Assembly (NCBI RefSeq): GCF_016802725.1
Contig: NC_052669.1
Coordinates: 1,140,501-1,204,500, forward strand
DNA: 64,000 nt
Direction: 5' to 3'
Source: Solenopsis invicta
Lineage: Eukaryota > Arthropoda > Insecta > Hymenoptera > Formicidae
Below are positions 38,649-53,600 of this stretch, one piece after another; within the stretch, counting starts at the first letter, position 1, and the number at the start of each line of letters is the position of its first letter. The position numbers were made by a program, and so were the translations under genes. Below the pieces are notes generated by a model, which worked only from the letters and a program-made list of their open reading frames with translations, made no database searches and was not told the origin of the DNA.

Positions 38649-41600
38649 TCGGACATTGGCGCGCGGAGTCACGCGATATGAATTTCTTCGGGGCGCGCAA
38701 ATACCCTTAAGTGCGCTGGGGCGAGGAAACGGGTCAAACGTTTTCGACGAGTACACGGACCTCGACAAAAGACCTCGCCGCCTCAATTACGTATGATTGA
38801 ATGGAAGTAGAGAAACTCGCCTCGCCGTGGTTTTACGTCCACAACACGTAACCGTAACTCGACATATTAGGATATGTGGGCCGCACACACGCGCGCGAAC
38901 GTACGCATGAACATACGTATGTACGTACGTAATATACATGTATGTATACACAAACAGAAACACGGCTCTGAAGTGACATTGACGTTATATTAAAATAGCC
39001 TTTCAACCTAGATTTAGTTACCATGGTTCGCTATTAAAGGACTATTAACCCCCCCTAAATTAATTATTCAATTGATGTAGAGGAGGAGGCGGCATCCATT
39101 TTTATTTAATTAAATAATTTCGTTAATAATCAATATTTCATATTGAAACTTGAACAATTATATTCGTTAAAGTATTGTTTAACTCTTAACGATCATACGT
39201 TAACAAAGTATCATAACGGTTACATGGGGTCATAATGACCAGCTGACTTAATTCAACGGTTGTCGCACCCAAACTATTACTGATTACAAATCCGTAATTA
39301 GCGATCTTAAAAACCTTCAATAAAAATTTGAATTAGATCAAGCGGTGCGATCGCGTCTCGCGCCAAGTCAACGCGCAGCGAGCGAACCGCCTCTCTTAAC
39401 GTACTAATTGTAAGTATTACTAGAAAAGAGTCAGGGTACGAAGGAATTAAACAATGCGCAACGCTCGGTTAGCTATCGCGATACTACGATGATTCATAAC
39501 GATATTCAGGCAAGACGTTCGTGGGAAAGTCGCAGTGTTCTTTATTTAATTCGCGCCTTGGTCAACTAGCGACAGATGTTTCGGGCCGGGTACAAAGAGC
39601 GTCGCGAGAGAATTAACGGTAATTACACGATTTCGAGGAGCCGCGAATCGTGAGGAGCGCAGAAACTGGAAGGCGGCCGGAGAAGCAAGGACGTAACCGG
39701 TAGACTCGGACTCTCTTTATCTCTCTCTCTCTCTCTCTCTCTCTCCCATTTTTTTCTCTGTCACCCGGCTTTGTTTAAGAACCGTACCGGAAACAGTCGC
39801 TTTCGTGCGGCGACAATGGTGAGGTTGCCTCGCCTCTTCCACCTTCCTTCCCACAATCCGCCGTTTCCTTCGCGATCTTTCGACACAGGCGTTCTGGCGG
39901 GTGCTTGGTGCTTATTAACGAAAACCCTCCCACTATGGCGCCGCTTTCCTTTCGTTTCCCTCGTATCCGCGAACGAGATGACAACGCTCCGTTGACCGTT
40001 CCGAGAGCTATCTTGCCAGATGGACGACGGGAATAGTTAAGGGTGACAATTGTTGTGCGTGGGAGTCCCTATTGTTCGACGGCGTACTGACGATGTGACC
40101 ATCTTGCTTTAATTACGGTTAAGTGGCAGGTCTGAATATATTATGTCGCTCTGTCCTTTTACGTTCTCAATTTTAACGTTTTATGTATACATATAAGCCG
40201 TTGACCGGAATAGCTTCCTCGTCTTAAAGATAAAAGCGGGTAACACATCTCGTCGTTTTCTAATGATTGCCGGCTGTTTTTGAAACCCGTCGAATGTTAC
40301 TACACGTAGTGTAGTCCCTCCGTACGCCTTTATAATATAACAGCAATGATCTCGCAGCCGTTTAATTATTTATTTAAACAATGCGTTTGCTTGCAAATCG
40401 CTGGTACAGTTTCAAAAAGTGTCCTTTTAGAGAAATTTTTATTTTAGGAAATAAAAAAATATGCGCCGGGGCCAGATTAGAAGAATACTAGAGGAGTGGT
40501 GGGTCACTGAAATCTGATATTTGGTCAAAAATTGTGAAATAATCGCAGCGATATAGACTGATGAATTATTGTGAAGGAGTGACTAATTTCCAGAGGTGCT
40601 TAAGTTTTTTCTGTGCTATTCGCTTCATTTCGTTTCCATCACACTTTCCCCAAGCAGAAAACAAAGATACAAGCTCGTATTTTATTATAAAGGGTGCTCT
40701 CCATCTACGCACACAAGCGGTACTGTGTAACACAGTGTACAATCCAGTGCTTTCCAACTATAATACAAGTTGACACAGGGCATTTTTCAGCAAAAGACAC
40801 AGAAGGATGCAGTGTAACACAATGAATCATTTCATCTTTGTTTAATATTAACAAATAACAAAGACAAAAAGATTCACTGTGTTACACTGTGACAACTGTA
40901 TCGTTTGCTGGAAAATGCCCACAATCATACACAGCTAAAATGCTGTGTAGCTATTTTATGTCACTTCATAGATAACCAGATTTTTACATTTGGTATCACT
41001 GGAGCGGATGCCGTTTTTTCCTAGCGAGCATTCTAAACCTCTGCAGTTACTACGCGATTTTTAAAACGATATGTCAAGTGATCGATATTTATGAGTGGGA
41101 GGTCGAGCATATCTAGCTTCGACAGAAGCAGTGTTTCAACTACAAGTCGACACTGCGTAACACTGTGCCACACAGTGTACGACTGTGTTCCGTTGCAGGA
41201 AAACACCCAAAATTCGAACCTGAAAAACGAAAAACATTCTTACTTCCTAAGTATTCATTCGATTCGATCGAAACTTACGCGGATTATACACACAGTTTTG
41301 ATAAGTAGTTCCGCTGGCAGCCGATGGACGGCGTCACTTGATCGTCGCGAAAAAAAATCAGTCTTGAAACTTTTTAGACATACTATATGTATATTGATCG
41401 CGACGTGAATCACGCGTACTCATGCGCGCAATAATATTCCGCGGTTGGCATATTCATACCTTGTATAAATTGTCAGCCTGGACACGCATCGAACCGCACC
41501 GTCGTCGGGGCATTGTGACGACTGGCGCCCGTGTGACAATGAACTAGAAGAACGAGAGAGAAAAAGAGAGAAGGAAAGAAGTACGCGACGCCTAGTGAAC

Positions 41601-44600
41601 ACAGGTGTGCCTGGCGTCCCGGCGCCTAAGAGCGGTGCCGTCTTCCATCTCCCTCCGTTGTCTGCCTTTATTCCCTTTCTTACGTCCGCGGTTTGAAAGC
41701 AAGAGACTTCATGGCGTTAGCGAGTCGCGTCATGAAAGTACATAAAATACGTTTTACGAAGATTGTAGTAATGGGTATATATAAGTATCGAAAGAGATTA
41801 GTTTGGGAAAGAGACTTCGGCAAGCTAATTTATTATTGGATTTTTATTATAATGTAACATTATAGGGTTATTATAAGAGCAGATATTTTCAGATATTTTC
41901 GTTACAATGAACAGATGAATAAATCGTAGCAATTTGAGGACTTATTATAATCAAGGTAATTTATTGATGAATTTTGAATAAAAGTTAATATGCACAATAT
42001 ATATAATTTATAACACAGATTTCTACGAGGTTGGAAAACGGATAGAATCGCGAAAAGAATTTTCTTGATACAATCAATATCGCGTGTAGAAACACTAGCT
42101 GTCCAAGAGAAATTGATAAATTAGCTACTTAACGGTTTAACAGTTGGACGATTTGTCAGCAAAGGAAATTGCTACTAACGACAGAACGGAAATCTATGAT
42201 TTTATATTATTAGATTTGAACTCAATAAAATTATGTTTTCATATTTCGAATGTGTATAAATGTTAAGATATTGTTAATTATTACTATAATCATTATACAT
42301 TTGGGATAAAAAGATAAACTCTTTCTATTTCGTTTGATTAATAAAAGCATAATAAAAAGTAGTCTTTCAAGAAATGTATTTGTATATACTTGTATATACA
42401 ATATTTGCGGATAATTAGGTAGCTTTACTAAATAGACATAGCACTAATATAAACCAATTTCTTTGATTGTTACAATAGTGTAAGCAGTGTGGTAAAGCCT
42501 TCAAACGGTCAAGCACGCTAAGCACTCACCTGCTGATCCACTCCGACACGAGACCTTATCCCTGTCAATATTGTGGCAAGAGGTTTCACCAAAAGTCAGA
42601 CATGAAGAAGCACACCTACATCCATACCGGTGAGTTCTAAACAATTTAATTTACTATGATTCAGTTCTTAATATATTAACGAAATTGCATAGTTGATTCT
42701 TGATCAGAATTTATCATGAGTTAACAAATTAGAAATATTACTTGTATGCCTTGTTGTTAAACGCAAACGATAATATTTACGTTTGTAAAAATATAACAAA
42801 AATTATGTATTTCTTAAAATATTTTCTACATTTAGGTTTGTGCGTGCGTAATTAATTCTATATATATATATATATAGGTTTGTGCGTGCGTAATTAATTC
42901 TATATATATATATATATATATATAGAAAATAATAATTCCGTTATCTTCTTTATTTTGTAATTAATATTGTTTGTTTATTTAAGCATATTTTGGGGCTAAA
43001 CTATTTTGATAATATTGTTTTACTAAAAATATTTGTTAAATTTTATTGTTTATAAATTTTTTCATAAATCTAAATATAGAAAATATAAGAAAAAGAAAAT
43101 ATATATATATGTATGTATGTATGTATATATGTACATATGTATAGCTTTCACTAAGATTATGTAAGTATACTATATAGCTTGATAATATATAGTCTCAGAA
43201 ATACAATATCCCGCATTGATCTCTTTGTCTGGTCAGCTTCAGACTTTTCTAAAGAGAGATTATAATACGTTAACCGGACAAGGCGGGAGTACCATATGAC
43301 AAAGTTTCGGCATACGAGGGTATTGCGTGAGCATCGATAATTGCGATCGTCAGTAACAAGCCTCTACTTTGTATATCTAATTTTTACGTTGCGACTATAC
43401 TCGTATAGCCCAAGTTTTGTCCTCGGAATTACAGCTTGTCGCGTGTTCTCCCTTAAACTTCTTCTTTCTCCGCGGTGTTCGACCAAATGTTGCTGCTGCA
43501 TACCGCCGATCGATAACTACAATTGCTCGTAACGAGCTTCTGTCCTTAGTCTTTACATCCAAACGGAAGACGCAAAGAGCGCGGTTAAAAATAGTTTCAA
43601 TAGCAGGACACCGCGACAGCTTTCTCTCTCTCTACTACGAAACCACTGAAATAATTACTATTTATTATACTACTATATATTATAATTTTTATTGTGTAAA
43701 TGTTCTTCTATAATATGTTAATCTCTCAGGCAAATATTTGAAAAAAGATACAAAGTATATAACTTTTACGATATTTCTTACAATTGTATATTGTTAGCTG
43801 TACTCGATGCTTGAAATTTAGTTGTCATTTTTGTTTGACTTGTAGAATTTAATATCATTATTCTTTCTTTATCGTGCACCTAGAAACGCATAATATTCCG
43901 CGCGTTACTTAGAACGAAAGACGCGCGATCAAGTCTTCGGAAGGTTTCCGAATTATTTATGAAGCTTACCTTGTTGCCACCATGACCATTTGTACATTAT
44001 TCAGAACATTAGTGTTCTGTGATCGAAATGTTCGAACATAAGTCGCGCACAGGTCGTCGAACGAAAACCAAAAGAACTTATTCTCTAGTTTCTGAGAAAC
44101 GACAAATAAAATTCGTTGAAAACGTATTCTGATTGTATCAAAGCATACTGATTTCAAATTATTAATCTGCACGTGTTCTTTGTTAGTCGTTAGAAAACGA
44201 CATTTTAAGGTAAGTAAAAAAAAATCACGTGTATATAAGCTCTCAAAATTTGGTTATAAAATAAAAGTAGATTAATTATGTGTATAATATATTTGTAATA
44301 TAAAATATAAAACTGATTAATTTTCTTTGCAATATTATGTAAACATTAATAAAATTGTGATTTACCACTATTATGTTATTGCGATTAATTTTTAATTAAT
44401 AATATTACTATGATATCTTTGTAATATTTCACTATTCATGCAATAATCTCGTTGTAATATTGCTATGAAGATATTGTTGTATGATATTACTGTTATATTA
44501 CATGTTATGTAGATTGTAATACAGTTATTAGTTATTACAAGGAATATCTTATAAATATCTTAACGGATTAAAACGCCTGCAAATTAAACAATTCATTCGC

Positions 44601-47600
44601 GCGCTGTAAATTATAGCAAATTAATTAAGACCTCAAGGCACCGTTGCTATTCCTCGATCCATTAAGCGTAATATACCGCGTACGCTATTTGCAGAGAGCA
44701 CTTGCAAAAAGTCGCATTTACTTGATGCGCGTTATCGCGTAAATGAGATTGCGATGCAACGCGCATTCGTTCGATCAAGCGCGACGAAAAACGGAGGGAC
44801 AACGGACTCGCGACCGCACCTTTATGACATCGCACACACGTTTAAAATGTGTGCGAGCCGCGACGCATCCTCAATAGGGTGTCTCCACGAATGTCGCGCC
44901 CACGTCTCTACGCGACTGACCCTTTTCGCATATGAAAGAATCACGCAGAAGGCATATACGCGGCACCGGGAATCGATATCGCGTCATCGCGTACTTTAGA
45001 TAGAAAGGGGAAATAGGAGAGACAATGTATAAATCTAGCTTTCAACATGCTCCTTTCATGTCCAAGGGACATCTCAAACGGAATCTTCAAAGATCTTCCT
45101 AGCAATGTTCCCTACAGTGAGCAAAAAAAACCCAACTGTCACGAAGTTGATCGACAAGTGCTCTTATAATGTTTATACCTCACTCGCGAAGGTTAACGCG
45201 TCGTTAAACATCAACATTGTCATTTAATTCGCGACATATAAACGGTACCGCGACAAATGATAAGAGTCAAATCACTTGCTAAAATCTAGGTACGCAAAAT
45301 GCGCTGTCATCAAAACCGCTTTTGGTCGTTCCATTCGATAGCGGTGGATAGGACAATTATCCTCTTCTACAATATAAAAAGCAGAAAAAAAATGGATTGG
45401 CATGCAATCAGATTAGCTCCGGATTTGATTCATTTGAGGTTTGTGTGTCGCGGAAGATCCGAACGCGAACACGCACATTGCCCGCAATAAATATATCGGC
45501 AGATCATCAGAGACTGTTTCGTATGGAAATCGTGTCTCGTCACGCACACGCGAGCAGTTATTTTTCTTCCTTTCGCCATACAGGTTCGTCGAAGCAAAAA
45601 TTAGTCCGCCATATAATGAATAGCAAAACAATTTGTTAGAATCAATCACGACTATCGCAAAATCGTCGCTGCATTTGAGAGATTTTCTCTATTTAAAGTA
45701 TATTTAAAAATTTTAAATATTTTTCTACATATATACCACATGCTAAATACCAGTTTGGTATTTAGTACAGGTATACGAATCTTTGATAACATGTTCGAAA
45801 TCAAATTGAAGCGAATTTGAAATTTTCACACCAAATAGGATCAAATCTCTTTTATTCAAATACAAATCAAATTGGAGTTAAATTTTCTTGGATTTAAATA
45901 ACATGCTAATTTATACATAATAAAACATTTTCTATGATTTTGCAAAATTTTTTAATAGACGAAAAAATTAATTTCAAGAAATTTAAAAAAAAATTACAAA
46001 AATCAAGTGTTAAGTAAAAATTTATAATAAATATATATAGACAACAAGTGAGTGTGAAAGTATTACACTCATAAATGAGAATACATATTGTATAAATTAT
46101 AATTTTACTATAAATAATACTTTAGCGTACATCATTAGGAAAATGTAATGGAACAATTTCAAATTTTGTTTTAAATTCCATGCATAAAATAAAATGATAC
46201 AACTTATAAAATGAATTTACGATTGTCTATCTTGTGCATACATTTCTAAATAGTTTAAATAATTTAGAAATGGTAGAATAATTCTAAATCAAATTATTAA
46301 TAATTTGAAATTGTCGAATTATTCAAATTTGAATCTTTCCAATTCGATTCAAATTCAAATTATTCGTAAACCTCTAAAGCAACATTTAGTGAAATTTTAT
46401 TTTTTGTTCCTCAAACGTGATGTACAAAATGACCTAACATTAATATTTCACGAATCATTCGTGACACTGAGGGTGGTTCGCGAGCGGCAATTTGTTGCCA
46501 CATACAGAGAGACAATCTGTGGACGGCAGAAACGTATTTGTACGATATCGTGCCTCAAAAACGATGTATATCGCCGCGCTACACTTCGATACCGAGTGTA
46601 TCTAACGAACGGCCACAATCGCAGCATAATTTTCCCACAATTCACTGCGGCTCATTATCGGTAATTTCTCGAGAGAACAGAAAATAACTACTTGCCGCAT
46701 CTTAATGATAACTTTTTTTACACAGAAACGTGGATTTGTTACTAAAATGATTACCTAGCGCTCTGAAGTATTCATGAAACGCAGCGTATTCCTCGAGTTC
46801 TGTAAGTTTTGTTTTATATATTTCCCAGCACATGCTGGAGAAAACCAAGAAATCTTAGTACATTTCAATATTTAAAATCGCACAAACGTGACAGAATATT
46901 TTAGATAAAAAAAACAAAATTTAAGAGATTTTTCTTATAAAGATATCTGTCTTGTAAAAAGACATGTACATTAAAATTAAAAGTACAATTGATTCATTTG
47001 TACACTCATTGTCAGATATGCCATGCGTGGTTATCATAAACATAAAGGTATTGAATGTGCCAGGAGGACAGTCATCTCATTGAGAAAGTAATTAATCGAA
47101 AACCTTTCGGCAATCGGCCTCACACATTAAGCCACAAATTGAATCCCCGCGTGTATCGAATAACGCGTGATCTGACTCAATCCCCTCCGTCGTGTAAATT
47201 GCGGGCTCGACCGTTTTTCTTAAGCGACCGTCCCGTCGCGAGAGCAGGACATGAAAGGAAGCGCCGATCGGGAGCGATAGGGACACGTTTTAATGGCGAT
47301 TTAATCAGCTGCCTCGGCCACGTTTTCTCGTGGAAACGGCCGGAAGGAGCGCGTACACGATGGGAAACGGTTTGTTTGTCGCGCGCTAAGCGAGTTTCCG
47401 GCACGCCACGTGCCCGACACGGGTCGTCGTGGGGCGTGCGTGTCCCGCGCTAATTAGCGGCTAAGAGAACAAGCCGCTCGTCGCCGTGGGTTAGGGGGGG
47501 CCCTACCGAGAAAGGGAAGCGATAGCACCCTCGAATGCTCGAGGAACTCGCACCAGCTACTTTGTACTCTTCACGTTTCTCCACGAGGGGTGAAACGTAA

Positions 47601-50600
47601 TGCGAATTTAATCGACCCTTCTCGCAGTGACTTTCCAATACTTTGTTCTCTCTCGTAACGCAGCACCGCGACGGAAGGTGGGAATACTCGGGATTTATGT
47701 CTTAATTATACTTCAAAGAGCGATGACGGTCATGACGGAAAAGAGTTTAATTAATTAAATTAGTTAAACGATCTTTTTTTTATGAAATAAGTTCCAATTT
47801 GTAAATAATTTAAGTTAAGCTAAATAAATTTGCGACAAATCTATAAGTATACTATTTATTTGTTTTTTTTTAACTGACAAGTTTTGCATGTATTTATTTT
47901 CAGAGAATTTAGTGCCCTTGTTTGATTTTAAGAATTTATGTCGTAATGGCAATGATATTTTTTGCTTGCTCACTATTTTGCATATTATATGTATTTTAAA
48001 ATTAATTAATACCTTAAAATTAAAGAGCAAATAATTAGTTATTGTAAATGTTTTTGCAATTTTATATAATGAAGGAAAATAACGTGGAAAAAATAATAAT
48101 ATTTGTAATTTATTCGAATCCTCGATTCGTTTATGACTATTTTTAGGTAAGCTTGTGCAAACTCTTACGTCATTAGACTCCTTGAAATATAATTGTGAAT
48201 AATAATGAACTTATTAAAGTTTATTATATACGTAATTTATGGTTCAAATTTATGCCGTGTCTTAAGCATATTTTAAAGTGACTCAGTTACATACATTTAA
48301 TATTATTCATAACCATACTAATAATAATTACTAATAACAACACATTCTAAGCTAATAAAAATATGTTGGTTGTATCATCGACAAAATAAAATTGACCGTC
48401 TAAATAATTTTTATTTGAAGTCATGGAGGGTGAAAAATATGAGAGCAAATGTAAGAAAAATAATACAGATAATTGTAAATTATGAACATTTTCGCAGTTT
48501 TTTTTCGTAAAAAAACATTATCCAGCCATTAAAGTCTTTTTTAAAAAAAAACGTTCTATAGCCGCAATCATTTTGCGAAGAGCAACGTCTCGCTTGATAT
48601 GCGTTCGTAATGGGATCTTTCCCAAGAAAGAAAGATTCAGACATTTTCACGCGATAAATGTATTCTTAAGAAATGCACAAATACGGTTTCAGTTTTATGA
48701 AGTGTAATACTTTATCGATCTTTTCTTTTATTTTACATCTAATGTACATAATAATGTCATTATAAAGCACTTTAGTCAAGTTTTGTACGCGTGAACACAC
48801 ACACACACACAATTATATATTTCTTTTATAAATAAGATATCTGAGCCGAATAAGGCCTACTTCATTTATTTTTATTTTTTTAACTTTATTTATGAAAGTA
48901 TTGGACTAAACTAAGCAAGAATTAAATCTTTGTTTCAATTATTCACAAAATAAATATATCATCCATATAAAATATTCGCAAATAAACAAGAAAGTTTTTA
49001 AACTCCTGAAATTGAATCTTATTATTGTATGCTTATGTATGAATACAAGAACTGAATCAAAAATAAACTGAACATAACAAAGGAATTGTAACATTATCTT
49101 CTAAACTAGTTTTAAAATAATTATTAATTATCACAAAAACAAAATTTCTTAAGGTTTACTATTAAACATCATACTATTTTTAATTTCGTCGGAAATTAAT
49201 CACTTAATATTTCTAGTTGAATTTTAGCTTTTCAAAAATTGTATTAAAAATCGTTGGTCTCTAGTGTTTTAGTGTTAGTCTCATGTATGATAAATAATAA
49301 TACATATAATAATGGCCACATAAATAATCTTATTTAATAAGTACATTGTTTAAAAAAATGTAATTATTAACAAAATCTTTTTTATATGTATATATATATT
49401 TTTTTATTTTTTTTATGCGCGTAACTTAGGAAATTGAATAATATTATAATCAATTATAATATGTTACAATAAACTACAAAATAATATATATATATATAAT
49501 AAACTTTGCAGCGAACTTTTATAAAAACAACTTATACACTACAGTAAACAAATACGTTATTGCTTGTTCTTATTTTTCCGGCTATTCTTATCTATTTCCG
49601 CTTTTTTTTATCTGTTATATGACATCTTTTAAGCATATAATGTAGATATAAAGCAAATATTTAAATAATAAATTCAAAAGTAGGTTTTATTTAATCTTGG
49701 GTTCGTACGGCTCAGATGCTTTATTCAATAAATAGTTTTACAATATATAGTATAATCAAAGATACAACAGGTCGAAAAAACATCATCTTCACTCTACATC
49801 AATAATATTTCTCCTTCAAGGAAAATAAATTCAGAAATGTTCCAGCGAAGTTTTCCCGCGATGAAAGTATAAATAATTCCTGGACGTGGGATACGCGCCA
49901 GGTCTCTCTCATTGTCACCATCGTACAGACGACACGACGGTGCCTTAGTTGGGGTAGCGATGTCGCCGCTGCAATTTGATTTCTTGCATAATTGATGAAC
50001 GCGTATCACGATTCCTTCGCGTCTCAAACACACGGATGTACGTATTTTGCGCGCAACGTAAGGAAAACGTGCATCGTATCGAACGTATACGCTTTTCCAT
50101 TGGATCGAAACGTATAACTTAGAGAGTCCTTCTGATACTGACGACTTTTAACTTTGGCTTGGTGAGGGTTTGAAACCTTTAAGTTGCCGCGCTTTGAAAT
50201 ACTATTTATTTTACCATAACTACTATTTGATTCGACGTTTGAGTCTTTGCCGTGACTCTTTTCCTCGAAATTAAATGGAAGAAAAATGTTACAAGCACTC
50301 TAGTGCTTGATTCCGCGAAATTAAATTTATGCCTTGATTACAAACTATGGCTCGATAATTATCCTATTCCACAAGCATAATTTAATGTTCGATATTTCTT
50401 TGAATGTATTTTTGTACTTGCGAAAGAAGTAATAATGACTATACATCCCTATAAGCGGCACAATATTATCCAGTATTAAATATTTCTGAAATATTATTTA
50501 ATATTAATAAAATGTGGTTATATGTCCACTCCTAATAATATTATATGAATATTATATGAGAAGTAAGTAATATTATTTACTTCAATATTTTAAATTATTG

Positions 50601-53600
50601 GGAATACTATAATTGTTAAATGTAATAGTTATAAAGTTTATCAATATTTTATGCATAATAATTCACATTAATTGTTGACCACAATAATATTCGTAGGACA
50701 TTTTCATAATATTCCACGGATATTATATAAAAACGTACATATAAAATTAATATACAATATTCTCATAATATTAAACCAATATTAAAAATAATATTCTCGA
50801 ATGTTTTATATTAATGTTATTTTAATTTTTAATAATATTTATATAATATTCGGAGGAATATTGTAGCGTTTATCTTTATAACCCTTTATGCTATCGATCG
50901 ACGTCAAGCATCATTGCGCGATGGTCGATCGACGAGCTGGAATCGACGTAGCCAAAGATTCGCTCGCGAGTGTACGTGTCCACGCTTGCGATAAAATATT
51001 TGCATAATGCACCTTTCGTGTCGTATATCGCGCGGGGATGCACCCTCGAGCAAGTCCGCGTCGCGACAATCGGGGCTGCAATGATGGTCATTGACGAAAA
51101 AATACACGCTGCTTCTCACCCGCACTTTTGTCATTATCGGAGACACGCTTTTGCTAGGCAATTTCGATCCGTCCTCTGTCGGACTTTTCCAAGGGTCGAT
51201 AGCATCCCCCCGTTGCGAAAGGGGAAAGAAAAGAGACGAGAGCGTACGCGCGAGTAAGTCGGAGAGTGATGATCGCTTCCGGCGATCTACGCCGATTGAG
51301 GACAACTTTTTTTTCCGTACGTCAGGCAGCAATTGGCGGGGAAAAAATACGCGTCGTCGGTCGTGATGATCGCCCGCCGGCTGCGTGTTTCCGCGGTTGC
51401 GGCCTTTCGCCTATGCAGGTATCCGCGGATAATGCGCGCTGGTCGCACGACATATCTACCTCGTCATTCGCTGAAACAACCATCGCCAGCGCTCTGAAAG
51501 AGTAATCGAGGCGAATGCGCGGGTATCAAGCGAAATGTTACGTTGTCCGCAAATTGTTCCGGCAAAACGCTATGATTTCCCGGCGCGTCATTGAACCCCA
51601 AACGGGGCGGGAAAACAAAGAAAGGGGCGTACGGCGGGCTTTCACGAAACGCAATTTTCCTTGTCGCTCGTATCATTTTATCAACGCACATTTGCTGCGT
51701 TGTGCAACAATTAAGTTCCTAAGATACTTTGATCATCGCAGATCTAAACGATAAGCGTCACCTCTGATGAAGTCAGGAATTATAGGAAATAGACAAAGTA
51801 ATGTGACCACCTGAGAAACACACTACTTATTTTCTTAATAAAAGTTGGTTCATCATTTGTCTTTAACCCTTAAACTGTAATGTCGGTCTTACAGACCGAT
51901 TGAAACTTTACTTGTCAATAACTTCCAAAATAAGCGTTCTAAACTTACAATACCCCGTATGCCATCTGTCCTCATCAAACATTGCAGTGGTCCCATTATC
52001 ATTTGCTAGAAACGTGTAATATGAAACGATTGAAAAATTGTAGCGGTCCCATAGGCCGGGGTTTGTCATCTACGTTGCTTTTTCGTAATATTCAATATGT
52101 ATTTTTTCATCTATGTACCTCTTTCTTATTCACACATTTTAACTCTTATTTATTGGTATGGTGAAAATTCGAATAGGAGTAACAATATTTCGAAAATTGA
52201 CCTTTTTCGAACATTAACCCTAAATAACTTCTGAACGAGTCAACGTATCAACCTCTGCTTTTTACAAAAAAATTTTCTTTTCTTATACTTTTTCAAATAT
52301 ATTACATTTAAAATATTTGAGTTGAGGTCCCGTAAGATTCCTTAAGAGGAGGGGCAATCTGTACAACTCGCTTCAATGATACCGACTTAAGGTAGTTATG
52401 CTAGCGCAAAATGTTGAAGTTTCGAAGAACAAAGAAATTTTCACTTTCGAAAAACGTGTGATAAGCAAACTTTTTTCTCCAACATTACTTATATGAATGA
52501 ATATATTAATGAATCTATAGAAAGATGTTCTGTTTATGGACTAATATAACATTCCATTGGTGGCTATTCAAGTATAATCAGTGTATTAAAAATTATCTAA
52601 ATAAAAATAAGGTACATTACTGTAATTCCTTAAATAAGATAAAAATTTAACTTTAAACTCATTTAGATAAAAGATTATATTATATATTGTTCTATCTAGA
52701 TAATTTTAAGATAATATTGAGCAAAATAAAGAAATATTGAGCAAACCAATTTAGAATATACAAACAATATAATCATATAATTTTATTTATATAAATCTTT
52801 ATTTTTTATAAATAAGAGTTTTCCAAATAATTTGATCTGATTATATAAATTATATATTATAAATAACAACACTGTTTAAATTTATTTAAACAAAGATAGA
52901 ATCTGTATTAAAAACAAATGACAGATTATTCTCTTCTTAATCATAAAAAGAGTATTTTCCAGTATGTTCACATTATCTTCTCCATCTTTTGTACCTTCTC
53001 AGAGAAATCTTAATTCCCCATAATTTAAGCGCTCGAACAACATAAGGGTTGTTTGACGCCTTTCCCAAAATCGCTGGGCTAATCGCGTGACGTTGGAGAT
53101 CTTTTAACGAGCTTCGTTTCCCTAGCGCGAAAAATCCGCACGAAATCGATCCTCTTTCTCTCTCTCCCCCTCCCCCTTTTCCATTCTCTCTTTCTCTCCA
53201 TCGTCGCAGTCGATATCGCCGCCATTACATCACGTTCGTTAAAAGAGACGGACCTGCATAATTAAGAGGACTCGCTTCGCCGTGTGCGTCCCGCGCACAC
53301 AGAGAAGCGCGCTATTCGCTCCTATCATTATAATCGGCCGCGAAGCAAACGTTTCAGCCGGTAAATATTTAAGTCGGCCGGTAAGGGGCTGGTAATGAGA
53401 GTCGAGATGGATCGATAGGCACAGTACGTAGGACGAGGTGTATACGCACGTTCGTATGGGTCGCTGACACTCTCGATAAATATTGTCCGGCAGCCCGCGC
53501 GAATCGTACCTTCTCGTTTCTTCATTCGTGCGCGCGCGTGAGATGACGGCGATATCACCCCCGTTCCCGGTCCCGGAGAAATTAAAAAGTCTAGGGCAAA

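Larger units (their letters stand above)
35105..42478 (+). other. sens intron 4 (7.4 kb)
   Basis: The borders are GTGAGT and CAATAG. It holds inverted-repeat elements at 35.5-35.9, 37.3, 37.7-38.1 and 40.8-41.2 kb. CpG-rich islands lie at about 36,000-36,370, 38,460-38,900, 39,340-40,100 and 41,250-41,720, and microsatellites at 38,618 and 39,721. ORFs inside are without domains. Confidence 0.6.

Noticed and set aside
35105..42478. Missing exons for two extra fingers, as in six-finger vertebrate GFI1
   Set aside because: Exon 4 ends directly at the first Cys of the array and splices in phase to the next exon. Fly Senseless also has four fingers, so nothing is missing.
50904..51332. 142-codon minus-strand ORF in intron 5
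   Set aside because: Low-complexity Ser/Arg-rich sequence in a GC island, with overlapping ORFs in other frames.
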